A stretch of DNA of 64,000 nt from Flavobacterium sp. NKUCC04_CG (GCF_019345525.1 NZ_JAHKRA010000006.1:62001-126000), one strand, 5' to 3'; positions 18,180 to 26,746 are shown, numbered from the stretch's first letter. Notes: generated by a model from the sequence alone, not told the origin. Program-made: numbers and translations.

Positions 18180-19210
18180 TGCAAAAAAGGTTAACCGTTT
18201 ATCTTGCACTCTTATTAATCATACTGTTGCTCTTGTCGATCGGTTCTCTTTTTATAGGGGTTTACCAATTTGAAGGCAACGATTTCGATCTTATCGTAAA
18301 TTTATTTTTTAACAAACACCTTGTTAATGCTAGTGATTATTACGTCTTTTATCAAATTCGATTGCCTCGGATTGTATTGGCCATATTAATTGGAAGTGGT
18401 CTTGCTGTTTCTGGAACCTGCCTTCAAGGGATGTTTAAAAACCCTTTAGCTTCCCCAGATTTAATAGGAATAACTTCAGGAGCCGTGCTATTTGCAGCCT
18501 TTACCATCGTATTAGGTGTTTATATTAAACCCTATATACCCGAGAGTATACACTACTCTTTATTGAGCATTATGAGTTTTATCGGGGCTTTGATTACGAT
18601 GAGTTTTGTATATAAGATGTCCACGATAGATGGCCGAACCAATATTGTGATTTTATTGTTATCCGGTGTGGCAATTACAGCCTTAACAGGTGCAGCAACA
18701 GGTCTTTTGATCTACTTATCTTCCGAAGAGGAACTGAGGAACTTAACCTTTTGGACCTTGGGAAGTTTAGCTGGAGCAAATTGGACAAAAAATATAATTA
18801 TGGCAGTGGTTATTATCGTTTCATTTGGTTTTTTACTAAACAAGGGAAAAGCCTTAAATGCGATGATGCTCGGAGAGAAAGATGCCGAACACTTGGGTAT
18901 ACCCGTAGAGAAAATCAAACGTCGGATTGTTGTTTTTTCGGCCTTAATAGTTGGAACCGCAGTTGCTTTTGCGGGAACGATAGGATTTGTAGGCTTGATT
19001 GTTCCCTATATACTGAGATTGGTATTTAAATCCAATTACTATTTAATTTTACCGCTATCAGCCGTATTGGGAAGTATCCTATTATTAACAGCGGATACGA
19101 TAAGTAGAACCATTGTTGCTCCTTCTGAGGTTCCTATAGGAATACTGACAGCCATTATGGGAGCACCTGTATTTATTGCTATCTTAATTAGGTTTAAAAA
19201 ATCTTTATAA
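18179..19210 (+). CDS. hmuU: Heme ABC transporter permease HmuU (FecCD family)
   Basis: 343 residues with about ten membrane segments. Family motifs include RLPRIVLAILIGSGLAVSG (about 61-79), NPLASPDLIGI (about 91-101) and the coupling region GEKDAEHLGIPVEKIKRR. Its ATG overlaps the last base of the hmuT stop (TAATG), which implies translational coupling, and it ends 2 bp before hmuV. Confidence 0.93.
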   Translation: MQKRLTVYLALLLIILLLLSIGSLFIGVYQFEGNDFDLIVNLFFNKHLVNASDYYVFYQIRLPRIVLAILIGSGLAVSGTCLQGMFKNPLASPDLIGITSGAVLFAAFTIVLGVYIKPYIPESIHYSLLSIMSFIGALITMSFVYKMSTIDGRTNIVILLLSGVAITALTGAATGLLIYLSSEEELRNLTFWTLGSLAGANWTKNIIMAVVIIVSFGFLLNKGKALNAMMLGEKDAEHLGIPVEKIKRRIVVFSALIVGTAVAFAGTIGFVGLIVPYILRLVFKSNYYLILPLSAVLGSILLLTADTISRTIVAPSEVPIGILTAIMGAPVFIAILIRFKKSL

Positions 19211-19212
19211 TA

Positions 19213-19992
19213 ATGATTAAAGTAACCCAAGTTAATTATAAAGTAAAAAGTGGTATTACCATTTTAAAAGATATTGACTTTGCTGCCGAAAGGGGGCAGT
19301 TAATAACCATATTGGGACCCAACGGCGCAGGGAAATCGACCTTGTTAAGTGTTTTGGCCAATGAAATTGATTCCAATAAGAATGAAATCGAGCTAAAATC
19401 CATTCCTTATCATAAATGGCACGTCAAGGAATTACCCAAACACAAAGCCAAGTTCTCCCAACAAAACAATGCCGACATCCCTCTGGATGTCAAAGAAATT
19501 GTTATGATGGGACGTTATCCTTATTTCGATAGCAAACCTTCAAAAGAAGATGAACAAGCCATAGAAACCAATATGCTATTAACCGATGTGTTGTCTTTAC
19601 AAAAAAGACCGTACAACAGTCTATCTGGCGGGGAAAAGCAACGAGTACATTTGGCTAGGGTTTTAGCACAACTCGAAAATGGAGTGGAGGAAAAAATCCT
19701 ATTTTTGGATGAGCCTCTCAACAATTTAGATGTGTTACATCAACACAAGATATTACAATTAATCAAGCAGTTTACACAAATGGGGAATACTGCAGTTGTG
19801 GTTTTACACGATTTAAACCTTGCCGCACAATTTTCTGACAAAATTCTACTCTTAAAAAAGGGGGAGAAAATTTGCTATGATACACCAGAGAAGGTCTTAA
19901 CTCGAGATATAATAAGCTCGGTTTATAATTTTCCCTGTACGGTTTGCGTTAATCCTGTAAACAACAACCCTCTAATAATTTTTGGAACTTAA
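19213..19992 (+). CDS. hmuV: Heme ABC transporter ATP-binding protein HmuV
   Basis: 259 residues. Walker A GPNGAGKST (35-43), signature LSGGEKQR, Walker B LFLDEPLNNLD and switch His in VLHDLNLAA are all present, so it should be an active ATPase. It powers heme uptake through HmuU. It lies in the hmuTUV-hmuS operon with 2-bp and 14-bp gaps. Confidence 0.94.
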   Translation: MIKVTQVNYKVKSGITILKDIDFAAERGQLITILGPNGAGKSTLLSVLANEIDSNKNEIELKSIPYHKWHVKELPKHKAKFSQQNNADIPLDVKEIVMMGRYPYFDSKPSKEDEQAIETNMLLTDVLSLQKRPYNSLSGGEKQRVHLARVLAQLENGVEEKILFLDEPLNNLDVLHQHKILQLIKQFTQMGNTAVVVLHDLNLAAQFSDKILLLKKGEKICYDTPEKVLTRDIISSVYNFPCTVCVNPVNNNPLIIFGT

Positions 19993-20006
19993 ATAAAAAC
20001 ATACTC

Positions 20007-21059
20007 ATGAATACCGCAACATCTTCTTTAAAAGAAAAGTGGGCCCTTTTAAAATCGGAAAGACCCCACTTAAGAATTAGAAACGCAGCTCAAGAACTTG
20101 AGGTTAGTGAAGTGGAACTTTTGGCAACACAAATCCCTGACAGCACCATACGTTTAAAAACGGACATGAAAGAAATTCTATCTGAAGTTCAAACTTTAGG
20201 TAAAGTAATGGGACTAACCCGTAATAATGAATGTGTACACGAAAGAAAGGGTGTTTATTTAAACCCGGATTTCAGCTCCCCTCATGCCGGATTGTTTGTC
20301 AATGAAGATATTGATTTAAGAATTTTTATCGGTCAATGGTCTACGGCCTTCGCCGTAGTAGAAAAGACTGAAAGAATGGAACGCAAAAGTCTTCAATTTT
20401 TTGGAAAAGATGGCGAGGCAATTCACAAGATTTACTTAACTCCTGCCAGCGATGAAAAAGCTTTTGACGAATTGGTCAACAAGTTTAAATCAGACGACCA
20501 ATCACCGATGCAATCCGTTGAAAAACCCGTTGAAAGTCTTGAACTGCAATTGGAAGAAAGAATGGATGAGGAAATCGATGTAAAAGGGTTTCAAGACGAC
20601 TGGGAAAACCTACAGGACACACATAACTTTTATGGTTTATTAAAAAAATACAGCATAACTCGTACACAAGCACTCCGCTTAGCGCCAAGTGAATATTATG
20701 CAAAACCCATAGAAAAAGAGGCTATTGTAAGCATGCTCGAAACAGCAGCAAGTAAACAAATACCCATTATGGTATTTGTCGGTAATAAAGGAAACATTCA
20801 AATACATACGGGTGAGGTCAAAAAAACCATGTGGCATGAAAACTGGTACAACATATTAGATCCAGATTTCAATATGCACTTAGACATGACCAAAGTTGCT
20901 CAAACTTGGATAGTTAGAAAACCCACCGAAGACGGCGAAGTAACTTCTATAGAAGTCTTCAATGAAATGGGAGAAATCATTGTTCAATTTTTCGGAAAGA
21001 GAAAACCAGGCATTCCAGAATTAACCAGTTGGAAAGAACTTATAGCTTCGCTATCATAA
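20007..21059 (+). CDS. hmuS: Hemin-degrading/carrier protein, HmuS/HemS family
   Basis: 350 residues, the normal length of the two-repeat HemS/ChuS/HmuS family. The start LKEKWALLKSERPHLRIRNAAQELEVSE is the family hallmark, and the two halves repeat (AVVEKTERMERKSLQFFGKDGEA versus IVRKPTEDGEVTSIEVFNEMGE). These cytoplasmic proteins bind heme and in some species open the ring to release iron. Its place after hmuTUV fixes the operon as heme use. No TonB-dependent heme receptor is in the window. Confidence 0.92.
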   Translation: MNTATSSLKEKWALLKSERPHLRIRNAAQELEVSEVELLATQIPDSTIRLKTDMKEILSEVQTLGKVMGLTRNNECVHERKGVYLNPDFSSPHAGLFVNEDIDLRIFIGQWSTAFAVVEKTERMERKSLQFFGKDGEAIHKIYLTPASDEKAFDELVNKFKSDDQSPMQSVEKPVESLELQLEERMDEEIDVKGFQDDWENLQDTHNFYGLLKKYSITRTQALRLAPSEYYAKPIEKEAIVSMLETAASKQIPIMVFVGNKGNIQIHTGEVKKTMWHENWYNILDPDFNMHLDMTKVAQTWIVRKPTEDGEVTSIEVFNEMGEIIVQFFGKRKPGIPELTSWKELIASLS

Positions 21060-21084
21060 AGCATCTCTTACTAGTTTTTTTTGT

Positions 21085-21122
21085 GAAAAGTGGAATTCTT
21101 TAATTAGTTTTCCACTTTTTTT
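21085..21122 (+). terminator. Terminator of the heme operon
   Basis: AAAAGTGGAA (21086-21095) pairs with TTCCACTTTT (21110-21119) around a 14-nt loop and is followed by T-rich DNA. Confidence 0.8.
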
Positions 21123-21195
21123 ATCAGTTTAGTAAAGATAATTAATATAATTGCTATTTTTACCCACAACCTATCAACAAAAAAAACATATAATT

Positions 21196-22272
21196 ATGAA
21201 AAAAAAACTAGTACTCTGTCTCTTTGCTTTAGGAATAGTATTGACTACAGCAAACTGCAACAGCAAAGACGATAGCCCTAATGAAATTATTATACCACCT
21301 ATTCCAGAACCAGAGCCAGAACCAGAGCCCGTTAAAGAGGGAACCTATAATTTTAAAACCTTCCAGAAACAAATAGTAGCTTTTGGCGATGGTAAAAATC
21401 AGTCTGCCGATAAAACCGTAAATTTACCAACCGATATCGAAAAAGTACAAGCTATAAAAATGTACGTCCAATTCGATTGTCCCTGCAACATTTGGGACGT
21501 ATTTGCCAATGTTCAAGTCAAAGACCCTAAAACGGGAGTTTGGTACGAAATTGGACGATACATCACGCCTTACGGAAAAGATTCTTCTCCTTTAGCAAGA
21601 GGATTGGAATTTGATGTAACCGATTTTAAATCCGTATTAACCGGACCTACTGAATTGAGAATCTTCACAGAAGTATGGGGAGCAGACGGTTGGTTAGTAA
21701 GTGTTGATTTCGACTATATCTATGGCAAACCGGACTTCAAGTATTCTGCAGTAACGCCAATATTACAATACAATAAAAACTCTTTAGAGGGAGTGCCTTA
21801 TGGTGAAGCACATAACTTCGATCTACAGAAAACAATTAATGTACCCCAAAACGCAGAAAGCACACATATCCGAACTATCATTTCAGGCTGGGGCCACGCT
21901 ACTCCGCTAGACCAAGGTGGTAGAGGTTGTGCCGAATGGTGTTTTAGAACCCATCAAATCAAAATCGACCAACAAGACGCCTTTCAACATGTTTTGGGAC
22001 CTATTGGCTGTGCCGCTAATCCGATAAAAGCACAAAAAGGAAACTGGCAACCAGATCGTGCTGGATGGTGTCCAGGGATGGCAGTACCAACGAGAATCGA
22101 CATCTTAAAAAATGCTAAAGCTGGACAATCTTTTGCCTTTGAATATTATTTTGAACCCTGGACAAATAATATGCAAGCAACGACCGACAACAAACACGCT
22201 TATTATGCTATTTCTAATTTTGTAGTAGTAAAAAGCAATACTCCTATAGAAAAAGCTATGGTAACGGACTAA
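21196..22272 (+). CDS. Peptide-N-glycosidase F-like lipoprotein (PNGase F)
   Basis: 358 residues from the ATG at 21196; the upstream in-frame TTG start gives a worse signal. Lipobox LTTANC (Cys21) is followed by a Pro-Glu linker (about 35-46). The rest aligns, from memory, along the full length with Elizabethkingia PNGase F: NFKTFQKQIVAFGDG, GVWYEIGRYITPY, SGWGHATP, RGCAEWCFRTH, DRAGWCPGMAVPTRID and SNTPI near the end. The three active-site acids of PNGase F correspond to Asp101 (NIWD), Glu159 (IFTEVW) and Glu247 (CAEW), all kept. It should release N-glycans from glycoproteins by cutting the Asn-GlcNAc amide. Unlike the classic secreted enzyme it is lipid-anchored. It follows the heme operon terminator. 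Confidence 0.93.
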   Translation: MKKKLVLCLFALGIVLTTANCNSKDDSPNEIIIPPIPEPEPEPEPVKEGTYNFKTFQKQIVAFGDGKNQSADKTVNLPTDIEKVQAIKMYVQFDCPCNIWDVFANVQVKDPKTGVWYEIGRYITPYGKDSSPLARGLEFDVTDFKSVLTGPTELRIFTEVWGADGWLVSVDFDYIYGKPDFKYSAVTPILQYNKNSLEGVPYGEAHNFDLQKTINVPQNAESTHIRTIISGWGHATPLDQGGRGCAEWCFRTHQIKIDQQDAFQHVLGPIGCAANPIKAQKGNWQPDRAGWCPGMAVPTRIDILKNAKAGQSFAFEYYFEPWTNNMQATTDNKHAYYAISNFVVVKSNTPIEKAMVTD

Positions 22273-22302
22273 GCATTTTCCCTATTTATTACGATTGTCG
22301 AT

Positions 22303-22360
22303 AAAAAAACCCCTTTGAAAAAAGATATTTGAAATATCCAATTTTAGAGGGGTTTTTTTT
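22303..22360 (+). terminator. Terminator of the PNGase F gene
   Basis: AAAAAACCCCT (22304-22314) pairs with AGGGGTTTTTT (22348-22358), with an inner GATATT/AATATC hairpin, and is followed by Ts. Confidence 0.75.
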
Positions 22361-22415
22361 ATAAAATCTTATCAAACAAATGTTGATAACAAAACCGAAA
22401 CTTATTTTCAAATTA

Positions 22416-22446
22416 TTGAAAAAGAAGCTTTTAAATTGTAGCTTTG
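22416..22446 (+). promoter_or_regulatory. Consensus promoter for nrdBA
   Basis: TTG (22416-22418), 20-bp spacer and TAgcTTTG (22439-22446) match the Bacteroidetes consensus exactly. Start of transcription near 22453 would leave a leader of about 165 nt before nrdB. Confidence 0.65.
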
Positions 22447-22501
22447 ATTTAAATAAAGAGCAATCTCGATTTGTTATTTCAATTCGAATTTTTATTTTTA
22501 A

Positions 22502-22523
22502 TTTGTTTATCTCTTTAAACAAA
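22502..22523. promoter_or_regulatory. Inverted repeat in the nrdB leader
   Basis: TTTGTTTA (22502-22509) and TAAACAAA (22516-22523) are perfect inverted arms six bases apart, downstream of the predicted start of transcription. It may be an operator or an RNA hairpin. It does not look like an NrdR box. Confidence 0.4.
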
Positions 22524-22618
22524 CTCACTATTTACTGAATAAATCAGAATAAAAATAAAAATTTTTTAGAAGAAAAACGAAATCAGTTTCTATGGTTTAA
22601 TCTAAAAATTTTTTAAGT

Positions 22619-23593
22619 ATGTCCATTTTTGATAAAAGAATTAATTACAAACCTTTCGAGTACCCGGGTGTATATCAGTTTACCGAAGCCATCAACAAAT
22701 CGTATTGGGTACACAGCGAAGTAGACTTTACTGCGGACACACAAGATTTTCATTCGCATTTAACCAAGGGCGAGCAAATTGCAATCAAACACAGTTTACT
22801 AGCGATTGCACAAATTGAAGTGGCCGTTAAATCGTTTTGGGGGAATATTTACCATCATTTCCCAAAACCGGAGTTTAACGGATTGGGAAGCACCTTCGCG
22901 GAATGCGAATTTCGCCATTCTGAGGCCTATTCCCGGCTTTTAGAGGTTTTGGGGTACAATGATGAGTTTGAAGATCTTTTAACGGTTCCTGTGATCAAAA
23001 AACGCGTTGATTATTTGTCGACAGTACTCGAGAATGCCAATTCAACCGATCGCAAAAAATATGTGGTGTCTTTAATTTTATTCTCACTATTAATAGAAAA
23101 TGTCTCATTGTTTAGTCAATTTGCGATTATTCTTTCGTTTACTAGATTTAGAGGCCTTATGAAAAACGTGAGCAATATTATTGCCTGGACTTCAATAGAC
23201 GAACAAGTTCACGCCAATGCTGGTATTTATATCATCAATGCCATACGAGAAGAGTTTCCCGATTTCTTTGACGAAGAATTGGTCAATCACATACAAGAGG
23301 TTGTCAAACATTCGATTGAAATTGAAAAGAACATACTCGAATGGATTTTTGAAAACGGTGAAATCGAGATTGTTACCAAGGAAGACTTGTTAAACTTTAT
23401 GAAATTTCGCGTTGACGAAAGTATGAGAAAGATTGGTCTAAAAGACATTTATGGGATTACCGCCGAAGAATACAAGCCCATGGCTTGGTTTGAAGAAGAG
23501 GTTTTCGCCAATAGCCTGGATGATTTCTTCGCTAAAAGACCTGTTGACTACACCAAACACGATAAGAGCATCACAGCCGACGACCTATTTTAA
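22619..23593 (+). CDS. nrdB: Ribonucleotide reductase class I small subunit NrdB (class Id-like)
   Basis: 324 residues. Metal ligands and radical-site residues are visible: Glu67 (AQIEVAV), Glu97 and His100 and Tyr104 (ECEFRHSEAY), and the second-helix motif DEQVHANAG. These match the numbering of the Flavobacterium johnsoniae class Id subunit, which uses a dimanganese cofactor activated by superoxide. No N-terminal ATP-cone is present. It makes the radical used by NrdA to reduce ribonucleotides to deoxyribonucleotides. It precedes nrdA by 29 bp. Class Id versus Ia rests on the family match; metal use cannot be read directly. Confidence 0.92.
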   Translation: MSIFDKRINYKPFEYPGVYQFTEAINKSYWVHSEVDFTADTQDFHSHLTKGEQIAIKHSLLAIAQIEVAVKSFWGNIYHHFPKPEFNGLGSTFAECEFRHSEAYSRLLEVLGYNDEFEDLLTVPVIKKRVDYLSTVLENANSTDRKKYVVSLILFSLLIENVSLFSQFAIILSFTRFRGLMKNVSNIIAWTSIDEQVHANAGIYIINAIREEFPDFFDEELVNHIQEVVKHSIEIEKNILEWIFENGEIEIVTKEDLLNFMKFRVDESMRKIGLKDIYGITAEEYKPMAWFEEEVFANSLDDFFAKRPVDYTKHDKSITADDLF

Positions 23594-23622
23594 AAAATTG
23601 CCAACTGTTAGAAAAAGAAAAA

Positions 23623-25323
23623 ATGATTACATCACATAACGAACTGCCCTTACAAACCGACGAATCCGTACACCTTAGAGAAAAACTATGGTGGAAGAAT
23701 TCCGAAAGTGAACAAATCTTAAATCGCGGTTATCTTCTTAAAGGAGAAACCGTAGAAGGAGCTATTGACCGTATTTGTTCCGCAGCCGCGAGACGTCTGT
23801 ATAAGCCCGAATTAAAAGATTCGTTCATAGAGATGATTGAGCGCGGATGGATGAGCCTAAGCTCGCCGATTTGGGCTAATATGGGCACCGAAAGAGGCTT
23901 GCCTATTTCATGCTTTAACGTACATGTTCCAGATAGTATCGAAGACATCACGCACAAGCTCGGTGAAGTTATTATGCAAACCAAAATTGGAGGTGGAACA
24001 TCTGGCTATTTCGGAAACCTTCGAGAGCGCGGAAGCGCAGTTACCGATAATGGTAAAAGCAGTGGCGCTGTAAGTTTTATGAAACTTTTTGATACGGCTA
24101 TGGATACCATTTCACAGGGCGGTGTTCGTCGTGGTGCCTTTGCAGCTTATCTCGATATTGACCATCCCGATTGTGAAGAGTTTATTCAAATAAGAAATAT
24201 CGGGAATCCCATACAAAATCTATTTTACGGAGTATCTATACCGGACTATTGGATGCAAGAAATGATTGATGGCAATCCGGAAAAAAGACAATTATGGGCC
24301 AAAATCTTGGAAAGTCGCCAACAAAAGGGAATGCCATACCTGTTTTTTTCAGACAATGTAAACAGGAACAAACCCCAAGTCTATAAAGATTTGAATATGC
24401 GTATCAATTCGAGTAATCTTTGCTCCGAAATTATGCTGCCCTCATCAAATGACGAATCGTTTATCTGCTGTCTTTCATCTATGAATTTGGAATTATACGA
24501 CGAATGGAAAGATACGGAAGCCGTAAAATTGGCTATTTTCTTTTTGGATGCAGTTTTACAGGAGTTTATAGAAAAAACAGAAGGTAATTATTATCTAGCA
24601 TCAGCAAATCGCTTTGCAAAAAGACATCGCGCATTAGGACTGGGCGTATTAGGCTGGCACTCCTATTTACAAAAAAACAACATTCCCTTTGAAGGAATGG
24701 AAGCCAAGATGTTGACCACAGAAATTTTTCAAAGAATCCAACAACGCGCTGACAAAGCCACTCAAGATCTAGCTCGCATTTATGGAGAACCGGAAATACT
24801 AAAAGGTTATGGAAGAAGAAACACTACTACCATGGCCATAGCACCGACTACCTCCTCATCTGCTATACTTGGGCAAACATCGCCAGGAATCGAACCTTTT
24901 AGCAGTAATTATTACAAGGCTGGATTGTCGAAAGGGAATTTTATGCGTAAAAACAAATACCTAAAAATCCTACTAGAACAAAAGGGAATCGACAATGAAG
25001 ACACTTGGAGAAGCATCATGTTAAGCGGCGGAAGTGTACAACAATTGGACGAGCTTACTGAGCAAGAAAAAGCTGTTTTTAAAACGTTTAAGGAAATCAG
25101 TCAGTTGGAAATTATCCAACAAGCATCTATAAGACAAAAGTTTGTTGATCAAGCGCAAAGCCTCAACCTTAATATACCATCAGGTCTCGCCATTAAGGAA
25201 GTTAATCGTTTAATGATTGAAGCTTGGCAATTAGGTGTCAAGACCCTATATTACCAACGTAGCCAAAGTGTTTCTAAGGAAATGGTTACCAATTTAGTCA
25301 ACTGTAGCAGTTGCGAATCATAA
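23623..25323 (+). CDS. nrdA: Ribonucleotide reductase class I large subunit NrdA, without ATP-cone
   Basis: 566 residues, short because the protein starts directly with the catalytic domain; the usual N-terminal ATP-cone is missing. The redox-active Cys97 (LPISCFNV), the thiyl-region SSNLCSEI, and the C-terminal thiol pair CSSCES (Cys561, Cys564) that is recharged by thioredoxin or glutaredoxin are present. With neither subunit carrying an ATP-cone, dATP shut-off of overall activity through that domain is not possible; the specificity site may remain. It is the second gene of nrdBA and is followed by a strong terminator. Confidence 0.95.
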   Translation: MITSHNELPLQTDESVHLREKLWWKNSESEQILNRGYLLKGETVEGAIDRICSAAARRLYKPELKDSFIEMIERGWMSLSSPIWANMGTERGLPISCFNVHVPDSIEDITHKLGEVIMQTKIGGGTSGYFGNLRERGSAVTDNGKSSGAVSFMKLFDTAMDTISQGGVRRGAFAAYLDIDHPDCEEFIQIRNIGNPIQNLFYGVSIPDYWMQEMIDGNPEKRQLWAKILESRQQKGMPYLFFSDNVNRNKPQVYKDLNMRINSSNLCSEIMLPSSNDESFICCLSSMNLELYDEWKDTEAVKLAIFFLDAVLQEFIEKTEGNYYLASANRFAKRHRALGLGVLGWHSYLQKNNIPFEGMEAKMLTTEIFQRIQQRADKATQDLARIYGEPEILKGYGRRNTTTMAIAPTTSSSAILGQTSPGIEPFSSNYYKAGLSKGNFMRKNKYLKILLEQKGIDNEDTWRSIMLSGGSVQQLDELTEQEKAVFKTFKEISQLEIIQQASIRQKFVDQAQSLNLNIPSGLAIKEVNRLMIEAWQLGVKTLYYQRSQSVSKEMVTNLVNCSSCES

Positions 25324-25369
25324 AAAAACATAGGGCTTTCTCAAAATTGAGAAAGCCCTATGTTTTTTT
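25322..25369 (+). terminator. Strong bidirectional terminator after nrdA
   Basis: A perfect stem of more than 20 bp (core CATAGGGCTTTCTC / GAGAAAGCCCTATG) has A7 on the left and T7 on the right. It can end nrdBA (+) and the lipoprotein operon ending at 25388 (-). Confidence 0.92.
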
Positions 25370-25387
25370 AATCTAATCAAATCTTTA

Positions 25388-25900
25388 TTAATCGGGGAGA
25401 GTTACCCCAAAGTCATTTAAGATATCCTGATACGTTGTATTTGAATTCCATTCAACAACTCTATAGTACTTTCTAACCGTGTATGACTTACTGTTTATCG
25501 CTGTCTTTAACTTTAACACACTTTGGTTTAAGGTGATGATTTCATAACGTTGTATAAGTGGAAGATCGGAATCTTCTCTATTATAAGCGTTCATTAAACC
25601 ATCTACTACCTTATATTGAAAATCATTTATAGATTTTAGATACCCTTTCTCCACTACTACATCAAATCCTTCCCCCTTCTTATTGAACGCAATATAAGAA
25701 TTCTCACGCTCCTCATAAATCACAACTGGAAGTTCATAATAAAAGGAATCGACATCACCCTTATCACTCTGAAACGACTCAAAACACACCCATTTACCTG
25801 TCAATAAATCCTTTTGTTTTGATGTATCGTCGTCTGAGCTACAAGACAACAAACAAACCACTAACAAACACACACCAAAATAATTAAAAATCTTTCTCAT
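25388..25900 (-). CDS. Small lipoprotein, lipocalin-like (tandem copy B)
   Basis: 170 residues. Lipobox LLSC (Cys20) is followed by SSDDD, the acidic sequence that often marks surface-exposed flavobacterial lipoproteins. The mature part opens with LLTGKWVCFESFQ and continues as beta-strands ending VRKYYRVV, which resembles a small lipocalin-like barrel. It begins 2 bp after the preceding lipoprotein gene and probably arose by duplication, though sequence identity is low. No function can be assigned. Confidence 0.75.
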   Translation of the reverse strand: MRKIFNYFGVCLLVVCLLSCSSDDDTSKQKDLLTGKWVCFESFQSDKGDVDSFYYELPVVIYEERENSYIAFNKKGEGFDVVVEKGYLKSINDFQYKVVDGLMNAYNREDSDLPLIQRYEIITLNQSVLKLKTAINSKSYTVRKYYRVVEWNSNTTYQDILNDFGVTLPD

Positions 25901-25902
25901 AA

Positions 25903-26355
25903 CTAACGCACCATAAATTTAGTATGTAACAAACCTTTATCTGCTCCTCTATCAATTATATACGAAATTACTAACTCGTCTTTCGTTAATTTTTCAATCT
26001 TATAAGAAGTACTGGTATTCATCTCCTCATTTACAAAAGACAACGAGTCTCCTTCAATGTAATACGCATTATTCCACACTTCATATCCCCCTCCAAAAAA
26101 AGTACCTCCTGGGTAATAGTACCATATGAACATATTATCATCCCTTCTAAATTCGTATTTATACTTATCTATACGAGCACCTTCACTTTGATCTGGAATA
26201 TAAACAACTTTTCCATTATCACTAATGGTATAAATTTTAGAATTCCAAACTCCTAAAATAAGCTCTTTATTTCCATTATTTAGTGAATTCGTATCATCCG
26301 AACTGCAGCTCACAAACAATGCAAAGACCAAAAACAGACACAACAGTTTTTTCAT
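25903..26355 (-). CDS. Small lipoprotein, lipocalin-like (tandem copy A)
   Basis: 150 residues. Lipobox LFVSC (Cys17) is followed by SSDD. The mature part has the lipocalin-like opening LILGVWNSKIYTIS, then strands with YIEGDSLSFVNEE and TKDELVISYI, the pattern of Bacteroidetes lipocalin-like domains. It is the first gene of a two-gene operon with copy B. Ligand and role are unknown. No TAnnTTTG box was found on the minus strand just upstream. Confidence 0.75.
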   Translation of the reverse strand: MKKLLCLFLVFALFVSCSSDDTNSLNNGNKELILGVWNSKIYTISDNGKVVYIPDQSEGARIDKYKYEFRRDDNMFIWYYYPGGTFFGGGYEVWNNAYYIEGDSLSFVNEEMNTSTSYKIEKLTKDELVISYIIDRGADKGLLHTKFMVR

Positions 26356-26491
26356 TTTTTTTTGTAAAAATAATTAAAAAATAACGATTAAAAAGCATAA
26401 TTGCTCAAAAGCATAAAAACATCATAAAAAAGCACTTTATTATTACGATAAAACGGTGTTTTAAGAATACCTTTGCCCTTATTTACAATAA

Positions 26492-26527
26492 AAAAAAGGC
26501 CGTACTTAATCACTAGTACGACCTCTT
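26492..26527 (-). terminator. Hairpin, likely terminator for the minus strand
   Basis: AGGCCGTACT and AGTACGACCT pair with one mismatch around an 8-nt loop. A run of A on the left (T on the minus strand) and T5 on the right make it usable in both directions. Confidence 0.65.
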
Positions 26528-26579
26528 TTTAGCAAAATGTGTAAAAATAATTTATTCTGAATAATGTTATTTGGAAAAG

Positions 26580-26610
26580 AAGCAATCATAACGACAATGA
26601 TTGCTTTTTT
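26580..26610 (+). terminator. Hairpin with T-run
   Basis: AAGCAATCAT (26580-26589) pairs with ATGATTGCTT (26597-26606), loop 7 nt, with a T6 run on the plus strand and a weaker one (CTTCTTTTCC) on the minus strand. No gene precedes it on the plus strand. Confidence 0.6.
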
Positions 26611-26690
26611 CCATTTGAAAAACCATCCTTTTTTAATACACCCATTAAAAAAGAAAAAACATTAACTTGAATAAAAAAAATCTTTATTTC

Positions 26691-26733
26691 TTGTTGTTGT
26701 TGTTGTTACTAAGTAGTCCGGACTACTTAGTAA
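26691..26733. repeat. 28-bp perfect palindrome next to a (TTG)n microsatellite
   Basis: The half-site TTACTAAGTAGTCC (26706-26719) is followed at once by its exact complement (26720-26733), with no spacer. Just before it TTG is repeated about five and a half times (26691-26707), and AACAACAA on the far side continues the symmetry after a short break. It lies 13 bp past the lipoprotein stop codon. Confidence 0.85.
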
Positions 26734-26746
26734 GGGAAACAACAAT

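Larger units (their letters stand above)
26356..26746. other. 391-bp gap rich in hairpins downstream of the 26747 lipoprotein gene
   Basis: No convincing gene. The gap holds two terminator-like hairpins, a 28-bp perfect palindrome and a TTG microsatellite, listed separately. A plus-strand TAccTTTG box (26468-26475) precedes the hairpins and could drive a short RNA of about 45-130 nt; there is no matching -33 TTG. A 19-codon minus-strand reading frame near 26650 looks like chance. Confidence 0.4.

Noticed and set aside
26640-26700. 19-codon minus-strand frame starting MGVLKKDG
   Set aside because: Too short, overlaps a terminator-like hairpin and has no leader-peptide or bacteriocin hallmark such as a GG site.
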